A stretch of 64,000 nt of DNA from Pseudomonas sp. MWU13-2105 (GTDB lineage Bacteria; Pseudomonadota; Gammaproteobacteria; Pseudomonadales; Pseudomonadaceae): positions 1-64,000 of the forward strand of contig NZ_JALLIY010000013.1 of assembly GCF_023242315.1 (NCBI RefSeq), written 5' to 3'. The notes under the pieces were generated by a model, which saw only the letters and a program-made list of their open reading frames with translations, had not been told where the DNA came from and ran no database searches. Shown here in pieces: positions 33,229 to 41,839 of the stretch. Positions within the stretch are counted from its first letter, which is position 1. Each line of letters begins with the position of its first letter. Made by a program: the position numbers and the translations under genes.

Positions 33229-35859
33229 ATGGACTCTAGCGTCGGGTTGATCAGTGGCGAAGAGGCGGAGCCCTTTTTCGTGCAGACACTGGAGCAGGCT
33301 ATTGATGCCGTGGTGGTCATTGATGACCGCAACTGTGTGCTGTTCTTCAACGGAGCCGCCGAGAAGCTTTGGGGGTGTCCGCGCAACGAGGTGCTTGGCC
33401 GCAACGTCAATACGCTGGTGCCCCAGGCGGTCTATGCCCAACATGACGGTTTTATCAGCGCCAACCGGGAGACCGGGGTCAACAGGATTGTCGGCAGCAG
33501 CCGGGATTTGCGCATTGTGCGCAAGGATGGTGAAGAGCGCTGGGGCTCCATGTCCATCTCGAAGATCACCTTGCCGGGGCGCATTCTCTACGCCGCCTTT
33601 CTCAAGGACATCACCCAGGTACGCTTGAAGGACATCGAGCACCGCTTGCTGTCGATGTCGGTCAATGCCACCCGCTCGGCTACCTGTATCGTCGACGCCG
33701 ACGGGCAGCTCATTTATCTCAATGACGGTTTCGTTCGATTGCTGGGTTACTCCCGTGAAGAGGTGCTCGGCCAGTCACCGCTTATATTCTTTGCCGCGGG
33801 TACTCGGGCCAAGGCGAATGCGCAGCAGGTGCTGGAAAAGCTCCTTGGCGGTCAATCCAATGAAACCAGCGCGCTGATCAGCAAGCGTAATGGCCAACGG
33901 CTGTGGCTGCATGTTTCCTCGACGCCGGTGCTCGATGCGCAGGGCAAGGTCGAAAACATCGTGATTGTGTTGACCGATATCACCCGGACCAAGCTGCATG
34001 AGGTGTTGCAGGACAAGATCATTGGCGCGCTGTTGAAAGAGGCCTCGCTGGAGAGTGTGTTGACCTTGTTGTGCCAGGAGATTGAACGCATCGCCCCCGA
34101 GGTCGCCGTCTCAATCCTTGGCGTGGACAAGGAAGGCGTGCTCCACCCCTTGGCCAGCCCGGGTTTGCCGGCGGATTATTCCCGGGCGATCGAGGGCCTG
34201 CCAGCCGGCCCCGCCAATGGCTCCTGCGGCACGGCGGCCTACAGGGGCGAGCCGGTGCTGGTGACGGATATTCTCCACGATCCGCTCTGGGCCGATTACA
34301 AGGACCTGGCGTTGCAGTCGGGTTTCCAGGCGTGCTGGTCGGTTCCGGTGCGCAACGCCGCGGGACGGGTCGCGGCGACATTTGCGCTGTACTTCAGGGA
34401 GTGTCGTGGACCTGATCCTCTTCATATGCATCTGGTGAGCGCGGGAATCCATCTGTGCCTGTTGGCGCTGGAGCGGGAAGAGGCCCGGCAGGCGATTCTC
34501 CAGATGGCCTTCTATGATGCCTTGACCGGCCTGCCCAATCGCACTTTCCTGTTGGCCCAGGCCGAGCGGAGCCTGCGTGAGGTGGCTGAAGAGCAGGGCG
34601 AGCTGGCGGTACTGTTTGTCGATCTGGACCGTTTCAAGCAGATCAACGATGCCTTGGGGCACGCCTCGGGGGACTTGCTGCTGCAAGCCATGGCGCAACG
34701 TTTGCGCAGCGTGCTACGGGAATCGGACATTGTCGGGCGGTTGTCCGGGGATGAGTTCGTGCTGGTGCTGCCACGGATGAGTGCCACCCAAGTCACGTTC
34801 TTTCTTGAACGATTGATGATAATCCTGAGTGTCCCGGCCACCGTTGCCGGGACCAGCGTGGTGTTGTCGGCCAGCATCGGCATCAGCATGTTCCCGCGGG
34901 ACGGGCAGGACATGGAAAGCCTGCTGCATTGTGCCGATATCGCCATGTACCAGGCCAAGCGCGTCGAACGCGGCAGCTTCAGTTTCTTTCTCGAAGAGAT
35001 GAACAAGGTTGCCCAGGAGCGCTTGATGCTGGAGACCGACCTGCGCCAGGCCCTGGCCGGCGGCGGCCTGCATCTGGTGTATCAGCCGCAGATCGAATTG
35101 CGCAGCGGACGTCTGGTCGGTGCCGAAGCACTGGCGCGCTGGGTGCATCCGACGCTAGGCCATATTCCGCCCTGCCGATTCATTCCCCTGGCCGAGGACT
35201 GTGGGCTGATCAATGCATTGAGCCAATGGGTGCTACAGCAGGCTTGCGAGCAACTGGCGAGCTGGCGTCGACAAGGTTTACCGATCCCTTCCTTATCGAT
35301 CAACCTGTCGCCGATCAACTTCCACAATCGCAATCTGGCCGAGCTGATCGCCCGGCAATTGCAATATTGTGGCTTGCAGCCCGGCGACCTGTGCGTGGAG
35401 GTGACCGAGGGCGTCTTGTTGTCCAATAGCGCAGGCACCGAGCAAACCATCCGCGATTTGCACGCCTTGGGGGTGCGCCTGGCGATTGATGACTTTGGCA
35501 CCGGTTACTCCAGCCTGGGGTATTTGCGACGCCTGCCGATCAGCGAGTTGAAACTGGACAAGAGCTTCGTCGACGACCTGGAGCGCGACGCTTCCTGCCG
35601 CGCCCTGAGCGAGTCCGTCATTGGAATCGGCAAGGGGCTTGGCCTGCACGTGGTGGCCGAAGGCATTGAGCACGTCGCCCAGCGCGACATCCTCATGACC
35701 CAGGGTTATGAGGTCGGGCAAGGCTATTTGTTCTCGATTCCGCTGTCGTGTGAGGCGTTTGCGCAATGGGCCCAGGCGAGTGAGGCTGAGCTCCAGGCGG
35801 AGGTAGAGTGCAAGGTGATGACTGCACTGGCTGAAAGCCTCGGCGAACCGGATATCTAG
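33229..35859 (+). CDS. PAS-PAS-GAF-GGDEF-EAL c-di-GMP signalling protein
   Basis: An 876-residue soluble protein. Two PAS domains lie at about 15-125 (FFVQTLEQAIDAVVVIDDRN) and 140-255, a GAF domain at about 270-415, a GGDEF domain at about 425-590 and an EAL domain at about 600-855. The GGDEF signature is SGDEF (residue 506), with the inhibitory I-site RESD five residues before it. The EAL motif is intact (GAEALARW at 632) with NLSPINFHN and DDFGTGYSS further on. So it is probably an active phosphodiesterase with a GGDEF of uncertain activity. It has no membrane segment; cytosolic ligand or redox sensing through PAS and GAF is likely. Confidence 0.92.
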   Translation: MDSSVGLISGEEAEPFFVQTLEQAIDAVVVIDDRNCVLFFNGAAEKLWGCPRNEVLGRNVNTLVPQAVYAQHDGFISANRETGVNRIVGSSRDLRIVRKDGEERWGSMSISKITLPGRILYAAFLKDITQVRLKDIEHRLLSMSVNATRSATCIVDADGQLIYLNDGFVRLLGYSREEVLGQSPLIFFAAGTRAKANAQQVLEKLLGGQSNETSALISKRNGQRLWLHVSSTPVLDAQGKVENIVIVLTDITRTKLHEVLQDKIIGALLKEASLESVLTLLCQEIERIAPEVAVSILGVDKEGVLHPLASPGLPADYSRAIEGLPAGPANGSCGTAAYRGEPVLVTDILHDPLWADYKDLALQSGFQACWSVPVRNAAGRVAATFALYFRECRGPDPLHMHLVSAGIHLCLLALEREEARQAILQMAFYDALTGLPNRTFLLAQAERSLREVAEEQGELAVLFVDLDRFKQINDALGHASGDLLLQAMAQRLRSVLRESDIVGRLSGDEFVLVLPRMSATQVTFFLERLMIILSVPATVAGTSVVLSASIGISMFPRDGQDMESLLHCADIAMYQAKRVERGSFSFFLEEMNKVAQERLMLETDLRQALAGGGLHLVYQPQIELRSGRLVGAEALARWVHPTLGHIPPCRFIPLAEDCGLINALSQWVLQQACEQLASWRRQGLPIPSLSINLSPINFHNRNLAELIARQLQYCGLQPGDLCVEVTEGVLLSNSAGTEQTIRDLHALGVRLAIDDFGTGYSSLGYLRRLPISELKLDKSFVDDLERDASCRALSESVIGIGKGLGLHVVAEGIEHVAQRDILMTQGYEVGQGYLFSIPLSCEAFAQWAQASEAELQAEVECKVMTALAESLGEPDI

Positions 35860-35893
35860 GATGTGCCGCGTTGGTTTTGTGCGGCGCCGTCAG

Positions 35894-36859
35894 TCAGTTC
35901 GTAGTGGGCTGAAATTTCTTCCGGTAAGCGGCGGGCAGCAGGCCGACGCGTTGTTGAAAGAGGCGGCGGAAGGAATTGCTGTCTTCGTAACCGACTGCAT
36001 TGGTAATGCTGCCCACGCTCATCCGGGTTGATTCGAGCAGTTGCTTGGCGCGCTCCAGACGAAGCGTCTGCAGATAGAGCAGGGGCGGGTACCCGGTGGC
36101 TTCCTTGAAACGCCTTTTGAAATTGCGGATACCAAAGGCGAATTGTTGAGCGACGTCATCAATCAGCAGCGGCTGCTGGAAGTGCTCCTCCAGCCAGTGC
36201 TGAACCTGCAGTATTTCTTCATCGCCATGATGCTTGGGCGGTGACCACGTGGTATAGACCGACTGCTGGGTGCGCATGGTGTCGACCAGCAGATACTTGG
36301 CACATTTGCGGGCCAAGTCCACCGAGGCGAAACGGCGGACCAGAAACAGCAGAAGATCCATGGCGGCACTCGCGCCGCCGCTGGTGATCAAGCGCTTGTC
36401 TTCGCACAGCATCTGCGCCTCATCCAGATGCACCTTGGCGTAACGTCGACGAAAGAGATCGGCAAAGGCCCAATGAGTGGTGGCCCGAACACCGTCCAGC
36501 AGGCCGGTTTCGGCGAGCATGAAGGTGGCCGTACACATGCTGACCACGACCGCCCCTTGCGCATGTTGTTGCCGTAACCAGGGCCCATGGGCGGCGAAGG
36601 TCGGCAGGGCGTCTTTCAGGGTGAAGAGAAAGCCCGGGATCAGCACAAGATCAGTCCGCGTAATGGCCTCGATGGACTGGTCCACCCGCAGCATCTGACT
36701 GCCCCACGCCGCTACATCAGCACCCTTCAGTGAGGCACGGGTCAATTCGAACGGCTGGCTGGCGGTGTCGGCGAACAGGTTGGCGGCACTCAGCACTTCA
36801 AGGGCCAGGGTGGTGCTCGCGGCGGAGCATTGATCAACCAGTAGCAAGGTGATGTGCAT
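35894..36859 (-). CDS. GlxA/FtrA-type AraC regulator with DJ-1/PfpI domain
   Basis: A 321-residue regulator. The N-terminal DJ-1/PfpI amidotransferase-like domain has its nucleophile region in GAVVVSMCTATFMLAETGLLDG, and two AraC helix-turn-helix units lie at about 225-315 (LIDDVAQQFAFGIRNFKRRFKEATG, ITNAVGYEDSNSFRRLFQQRVG). Relatives control catabolism of choline derivatives, carnitine or arginine. It is divergent from the thioesterase gene at 36966. Confidence 0.88.
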   Translation of the reverse strand: MHITLLLVDQCSAASTTLALEVLSAANLFADTASQPFELTRASLKGADVAAWGSQMLRVDQSIEAITRTDLVLIPGFLFTLKDALPTFAAHGPWLRQQHAQGAVVVSMCTATFMLAETGLLDGVRATTHWAFADLFRRRYAKVHLDEAQMLCEDKRLITSGGASAAMDLLLFLVRRFASVDLARKCAKYLLVDTMRTQQSVYTTWSPPKHHGDEEILQVQHWLEEHFQQPLLIDDVAQQFAFGIRNFKRRFKEATGYPPLLYLQTLRLERAKQLLESTRMSVGSITNAVGYEDSNSFRRLFQQRVGLLPAAYRKKFQPTTN

Positions 36860-36965
36860 GAGAGGCCAATTGCGCTTTTCGCATGAAATAAGTCATTTAT
36901 GCACCTACTGTAACCCAATTGGCCCCCGTAAAGTACGCCGCTGTCTTCTTCCAATCGGTGTATTT

Positions 36966-37517
36966 ATGAATCTGTGGTTCAGGCTTGTGCTCATGTTGTT
37001 TCGTCGCCCTTGGCGCCAGCCCGTCGACGGCTTGGCCACCACCGTCATACGCATGCGTGTCTGGCCGTCGGATCTCGATCTGAACCGTCACGTCACCAAT
37101 GGCCGGTATTTCAATATGGCTGATGTAGGGCGCATGGATTTCGTGCTGCGCAGTGGTGCCTATCGCGCGGCCTTGCGTCACCGGGCGGTGCCGATCGTGG
37201 GGGATACCTGGGGCAAGTTCCGGCGGGAGTTAAGGTTGTTCGAATCTTTCGAAATTCACACCAGGATCCTCGGCTGGGATCACAAGTGGAGTTTTATGGA
37301 GCACCGTTTCGTGAGTAAAGGCCGGGTGGTGGGCTCCGTGGTGATGCGCGGCCTGTTTCGCTCGGCCCGGGGGCCGGTGGCGCCGAGTGAGTTCGTCCAG
37401 GCAATGGGGTTGACCGAAGAGCCGGCGGCTATGCCGAAATGGTTGGCGGATTGGTCTTCTTGTTGTGATGGGATGAGCACCCAGATTCGAGAGGAGGAAC
37501 AACAAGTGGCATCATGA
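36966..37517 (+). CDS. Acyl-CoA thioesterase-like hot-dog protein
   Basis: A 183-residue hot-dog fold protein of the 4-hydroxybenzoyl-CoA thioesterase group. The substrate-binding stretch DLNRHVTNGRYFNMADVGRMDF and the helix after it are characteristic. ATG 36966 is preferred; an upstream in-frame ATG at 36849 falls within the divergent regulator gene. It probably hydrolyses an acyl-CoA; the chain type is unknown. Confidence 0.8.
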   Translation: MNLWFRLVLMLFRRPWRQPVDGLATTVIRMRVWPSDLDLNRHVTNGRYFNMADVGRMDFVLRSGAYRAALRHRAVPIVGDTWGKFRRELRLFESFEIHTRILGWDHKWSFMEHRFVSKGRVVGSVVMRGLFRSARGPVAPSEFVQAMGLTEEPAAMPKWLADWSSCCDGMSTQIREEEQQVAS

Positions 37518-37632
37518 CTTGTCTTGCCAGGGGGGGAGTGCACCTGGCAGCTCCAGCAATCCCTTTCCATGGGGGAGCACAGGGCTATCGCCTGATCTTT
37601 TGAGTAGGGCATGCGCGGCTGGCCGGCCCAGA

Positions 37633-38430
37633 TCAGCCGCGCATATCCCGTGGACTGACCCCCAGGCGTTGTCTGAAAGCCGTGGCCATGTGCGCCTGGG
37701 AGGCAAAGCCGCAGGCCAGGGCGATGTCCGCCAAACGCTGCGCCGAGCCAAGCAACAGGCCGCGGGCCCGGGCGAGGCGTCGATCGATCAGGTAGCTGTG
37801 CGGGCTCTTGCCCGTTGCATCCTTGAACGCACGCATGAAGTAGCCTTCGGACAAACCCAGTGTCTGCGCCATCGCCTGCACACTCAGCGGGCCGTCGAGC
37901 CCGGCGTCAATCAACTCGTCGAGCAGGCGCAGTCGCTGGGGGGTGATCGAGCCGCGGGGCACCTCCGCCAGCACCTCGTTTCCCGCCACCCGTTGGGCCA
38001 AGGCCAGTGCCCAGGTCTCCCAGTCGTCCTCCACCGAGGCCTGTAACAGCGCGCCGCGCATGCGTTGCGCGAGGGCAATCGCCTGCCGATCGATGCGATT
38101 GTTGAACGCATGCTCTCCCTTCAGCGGTGTACCGTCGGTGCGGATCAACCGCAGGTACTCGCCGCCCTCGGGGGATTCAGAAAACACATCGCACCCGGGG
38201 GGCAGGAACGCCAGGCCGTTGGGCGTGGCAGTGAAGGGCCGCACCCGGTCGCTGCCGATCGCGTGCCGGCCTCGCTGGCTGTCGAAGGCAAAGCCAATGA
38301 CGGCCTGGGTTGTCATGTATCGGGTTGCGTAGCCGGCGCCGGGCAACAGCTCGATCGCCCACGGTCCGGCCTCGGCCCGACGGACCGGTTCGTGTAGGTG
38401 GGCTGGCGGCAAGCCGTTTCGACGATTCAT
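37633..38430 (-). CDS. AraC-family transcriptional regulator
   Basis: About 265 residues: an N-terminal cupin-like sensor half and a C-terminal pair of AraC helix-turn-helix motifs (LSVQAMAQTLGLSEGYFMRAFKDATG and LADIALACGFASQAHMATAFRQRLG). The start is ATG 38430; an in-frame codon at 38454 is possible. It is divergent from the dehydratase gene at 38536, which it probably controls. Confidence 0.87.
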   Translation of the reverse strand: MNRRNGLPPAHLHEPVRRAEAGPWAIELLPGAGYATRYMTTQAVIGFAFDSQRGRHAIGSDRVRPFTATPNGLAFLPPGCDVFSESPEGGEYLRLIRTDGTPLKGEHAFNNRIDRQAIALAQRMRGALLQASVEDDWETWALALAQRVAGNEVLAEVPRGSITPQRLRLLDELIDAGLDGPLSVQAMAQTLGLSEGYFMRAFKDATGKSPHSYLIDRRLARARGLLLGSAQRLADIALACGFASQAHMATAFRQRLGVSPRDMRG

Positions 38431-38535
38431 AAGCAGCATCTTACTGAAGGACAACCCTGAAGGTCAGGTCAGTTTTCTGAAAGCCGATGGCCTGCGGTCC
38501 TGCCTAGACTGGGCAAAACCCCAGAGAGAATCGCC

Positions 38536-39492
38536 ATGCACGGACTGACCCGCGACGATATAGAAAACGCTGCCCGCCAGGTATACCAGGTGATGCCCGC
38601 CACTGCCCAATATGCCTGGCCCCTGCTGGCCGAGCGGTTGGGCTGCACGGTTTGGGTCAAGCACGAAAACCACACTCCCACCGGTGCTTTCAAGGTGCGC
38701 GGCGGCATTACCTTCATGCACTGGCTCAAGCGCACCCAGCCGGACACGCAAGGCGTTGTCACCGCCACCCGTGGTAACCACGGACAGAGCATCGCCCTGG
38801 CCACCCGGGCCTTGGGCTTGAGAGCGTTGATTGTGGTGCCGCGCGGCAATTCCGTGGAGAAGAACAACGCCATGCGTGGCTTTGGTGGCGAGGTCGTCGA
38901 GTTCGGCGGGGATTTCGACGAGGCCCGCGAGGAGGCCGCGCGCCTGGCCGAAGCACAAGGCCTCTACCTGGTGCCGCCGTACCATGCCGAGTTGATCAAG
39001 GGGGTTGCCACTTACGCGCTGGAGTTGTTCAAGGCGGTGCCGGACCTGGACACCGTCTACGTACCCATCGGCTGTGGCTCGGGGGTTTGCGCGGTGATCG
39101 CCGCCCGCGATGCGCTGGGCCTGAAGACCCGGGTGGTTGGCGTGGTATCGAGCGCGGCTGCCGCCGCGAAGTTATCCTTCGAAGCCGGGAAGATACTCGA
39201 AACCGCCTCGGCGAATACCCTGGCCGACGGTATGGCCGTGCGCAGGCCGATCCCTGAAGCCTTCGCGGTTTATGCGGCCGGCGCGGCGCGGATCGTGGCG
39301 GTCTCGGACGAGCAGGTCAGCGAGGCCATGCGTGTGTATTACAGCGACACCCACAACCTGGCCGAAGGGGCAGGGGCGGCGGCACTGGCGGCGCTGATGC
39401 AGGAGCGTGAGGCCATGGCCGGGAAGCGGGTGGCGGTCATCCTGACCGGTGGAAATGTCGACAGGCCGGTGTATGCGAAGGTGATTGCGTGA
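38536..39492 (+). CDS. Threonine/serine dehydratase-like PLP enzyme
   Basis: A fold-type II PLP enzyme of 318 residues without a regulatory ACT domain. The Schiff-base lysine is in TPTGAFKVRGG (about residue 54), the phosphate loop in PIGCGSGVCAV, and the substrate loop in TATRGNHGQS. The catabolic threonine dehydratase group deaminates threonine or serine to 2-oxoacids, but relatives act on hydroxyaspartate or other hydroxy amino acids. Its private AraC regulator suggests a catabolic role. Confidence 0.85.
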   Translation: MHGLTRDDIENAARQVYQVMPATAQYAWPLLAERLGCTVWVKHENHTPTGAFKVRGGITFMHWLKRTQPDTQGVVTATRGNHGQSIALATRALGLRALIVVPRGNSVEKNNAMRGFGGEVVEFGGDFDEAREEAARLAEAQGLYLVPPYHAELIKGVATYALELFKAVPDLDTVYVPIGCGSGVCAVIAARDALGLKTRVVGVVSSAAAAAKLSFEAGKILETASANTLADGMAVRRPIPEAFAVYAAGAARIVAVSDEQVSEAMRVYYSDTHNLAEGAGAAALAALMQEREAMAGKRVAVILTGGNVDRPVYAKVIA

Positions 39493-39499
39493 TCCGCTG

Positions 39500-40090
39500 A
39501 TCAGGCCGTCGGGGTCGATTGCTGCCTGGCACTGCCTTGCGCTCGGTCGACCATCGATGGAAAACGCCGAATACTCCAACTCGATCTGCCCCAGTTCAGG
39601 ATGCAGCAAGCGTTTTACGTTTTCTCCATCCGCATGACCGTGCACTTCATGGTGCCGCCATAACGCTTCGAATTCCGGGCTGACGGTGCACAGTTCGTTC
39701 ACCAGTTCGCTGACTTCGGAGGCCAACCCGGCACGCGCCACATCCGCTCTGAAGGCGCCGACCACAAACCGCGCCACGCTCTCCCAATCGTGCTGTTTGG
39801 CGCGGACCGCCGGATTACCGAACAGGAACCGCAGGATATTGCGTTGTCCGACCGGCAGCGTGCTGTAGTCGGTCAGCACGATGGCGGCGGCCCGGTTCCA
39901 GGCAATCACCTCCCAGGTGACACTCTTGATAAGTGCCGGGCTGGCATGAAGCGAATCAAGCACGCGCTGAAGCCTGGGATTGATACCCACCAGCGGCGTG
40001 TAGCGGACTTCCGGTGGCCGTCCCAGCGCCAGCATGTAAAGGTGCTCGTGCTCCGATTGCGTGGTGAGTGGGAAACCATCAGGGAGACAC
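39500..40090 (-). pseudogene. MmyB-like XRE regulator remnant lacking its DNA-binding domain
   Basis: The minus-strand frame (ATG 40035, open back to a TAG near 40094) encodes the MmyB-type ligand-binding domain: NPRLQRVLDSL, SVTWEVIAWNRAAAIVLTDY, LFGNPAVRAKQHDWESVARF, LLHPELGQIELEYSAF. Family members start with a helix-turn-helix of about 80 residues that is absent here. Only its last helix (SEHEHLYMLALGRPPE) remains. The C-terminal end after AFSIDGRP also departs from the family and the frame runs on into the dehydratase gene. It is a truncated, probably non-functional regulator. In related genomes such regulators sit beside an SDR gene, as here. Confidence 0.72.
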
Positions 40091-40094
40091 TGCT

Positions 40095-40690
40095 ATGCGA
40101 ATATTTCTCACCGGGGCGACCGGTTTCATCGGTTCGGCCATTGTCCCCGAATTGCTCAAGGCCGGGGCCGCGACAGCGGACGGCGTTATCCATACCGCCT
40201 TCGATCATGACTTTTCGAGATTTGTCGCCAATTGCGAGAAGGACAAGCGTGCCATCGAGGCACTCGGCTCCGTACTTGCCGGCTCCAAGCGCCCGTTGGT
40301 CATTACCTCCGGGACCGCCATGGGCAGCCTCGCCCCCGACCTTCTGGCGACCGAGGAGGTGTGCAACACCAACCATCCCCATCCGCGGGCCACCTCTTCG
40401 ATGTCGCGCGCCTATACCGCCAGGCCCTGGAGAAAGGCGAAGCGGGCGCGCGTTATCATGCGGTCGGCGAAGAAGGGGTCGGCAGCCGCGAAATAGCCGA
40501 GGCGATGGGCCGGGGGCTGAATGTGCCGGTGGTTTCGATCACGGCGCAGGAAGCCGTGGCGCATTTTGGTTGGCTGGAGATGTTCGTCGGCCTCGATATG
40601 CCCGCTTCCAGCGCCCAGACCCAGGCACGCCTGGGTTGGCATCCGACAGGGCCGATGCTGATCGCCGATCTTGACCAAGCGCGGTTCTAG
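40095..40690 (+). pseudogene. Broken NAD-dependent epimerase/SDR gene with two internal deletions
   Basis: The start looks intact: Shine-Dalgarno AGGGAGAC, then MRIFLTGATGFIGSAIVPEL, the Rossmann glycine motif. The protein then jumps from LLKAGA to TADGVIHTAFDHDF, losing about 40 codons. A second gap follows NHPHPRA, where the frame changes. The true C-terminus continues in the other frame (FDVARLYRQALEKGEAGARY, AHFGWLEMFVGLDMPASSA, RLGWHPTGPMLIADL) up to 40690. The first frame itself ends early at 40496. Two deletions and a frameshift make this a pseudogene of an extended SDR. Confidence 0.8.
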
Positions 40691-41685
40691 GCCGATTGGG
40701 GGTTGCCATGTCCCAGCCCACTGGCAACCCCGGTGGGTAGGCTTATACGAGTGAACTGCTGTTCGGTGACCGTGCTTCCCCATTGGCTGCCTTCTTCCTC
40801 TTTCGTCAGCTCGAATCCGTGAGCTTCGTAGAGCCGCCGCGCGGTATCCAGTCCTTTGAACGTCCAAAGCCGGGTGGCGGCAAAGCCGAACTGATCGCAG
40901 AAGGACAGTGCTTCGCTGAGCAATTGGCGGCCGACGCCACTCCCTCGGCAGCCATCGTCGAGGATGAACCAGCGCAAGTGGGCCTCGTTGTTCCCAAGAC
41001 CCTGCCCGTCGATGACCAGCGAACCGACGATGCGCTCGCTCTGAGTCGCCACCCACGCGCGGTTGCAAGGTTGCTCCAGGCGCCCGACAAAATCGGCAAG
41101 CCCCATGGCGACCTGGCTTTCGAAGAACTGCCCGAAACCGGAGTGCCGGGCATAGAAAGTGGCGTGCATTTCGGTCACGCGTCCGACCAGGCCCGGCCTG
41201 TAGCCCGAACTGATCTTGATTGGACTGCGCGGGGCCTCGACGCTACCCGGGCGCAATGTGCCGAGCGCACGGGCATAGGCCGCTAGGCCCTGGGCGACTG
41301 ACTGCTGTTCCGACGGGTTCAGGTGCTCCAGCGCGGACTTCACCTGTGCCCGGCCATAGCGATGGATATGTGCAACGGTCTGTTGGCCTTGCCCGGTCAG
41401 GAGCAATGGCTTGACGCGAGCATCCGCGTCGCCGGCCACTTCCTGCAATTCTCCGGCGTCGATGAGCTTGCTCATCATCCGACTGACGCTAGACTTTTCC
41501 AGACCCAGTATCTGCACCAGTTGGGCTGCTGTCAGGGTCCCTGCCGCCTCGATCTCGAGCAGCGCGTGCACCGCGGAGGCGGAGTAGGCCGTGCCGGCCA
41601 AGGTGGCCCGCAGGAAACCCAGTTCGCGGACCATGGTACGCGATGCATGGCGAATCTCTTCAACCAGGGATGGGGCGGTGGTCAT
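40687..41685 (-). CDS. MarR-GNAT fusion protein
   Basis: A 332-residue fusion. The N-terminal half is a MarR winged helix (TLTAAQLVQILGLEKSSVSRMMSKLIDAGELQ, about 40-75). The C-terminal half is a GNAT acetyltransferase (about 160-315) with the acetyl-CoA loop DDGCRGSGVGRQLLSEAL. ATG 41685 has GGAG seven bases upstream; the frame opens at 41721 but that region holds the operator. Such fusions probably repress their own gene and acetylate a small molecule or protein. The stop overlaps the end of the SDR pseudogene by four bases. Confidence 0.85.
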   Translation of the reverse strand: MTTAPSLVEEIRHASRTMVRELGFLRATLAGTAYSASAVHALLEIEAAGTLTAAQLVQILGLEKSSVSRMMSKLIDAGELQEVAGDADARVKPLLLTGQGQQTVAHIHRYGRAQVKSALEHLNPSEQQSVAQGLAAYARALGTLRPGSVEAPRSPIKISSGYRPGLVGRVTEMHATFYARHSGFGQFFESQVAMGLADFVGRLEQPCNRAWVATQSERIVGSLVIDGQGLGNNEAHLRWFILDDGCRGSGVGRQLLSEALSFCDQFGFAATRLWTFKGLDTARRLYEAHGFELTKEEEGSQWGSTVTEQQFTRISLPTGVASGLGHGNPQSA

Positions 41686-41700
41686 TTGGAAATCTCCGCT

Positions 41701-41729
41701 GCGCATGGTTGCATGATACAACCATGTGC
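41701..41729. promoter_or_regulatory. MarR-type operator upstream of the MarR-GNAT gene
   Basis: A 29-base dyad: arms GCGCATGGTTG and CAACCATGTGC (one mismatch) around CATGATA. The inner part TTG-N7-CAA is the classic MarR/OhrR operator look. It ends 16 bases before ATG 41685, so binding would block transcription. Confidence 0.7.
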
Positions 41730-41839
41730 AAGTCGAGGATGTCCAGCACTATCAAGTGTTTCTCAGGCTCGCAAAGGTGGGGAAGGCGTGAAAATAGCAT
41801 AAACTGCAAGTCATCATTTCAACCACATGGAAGGGTTTC

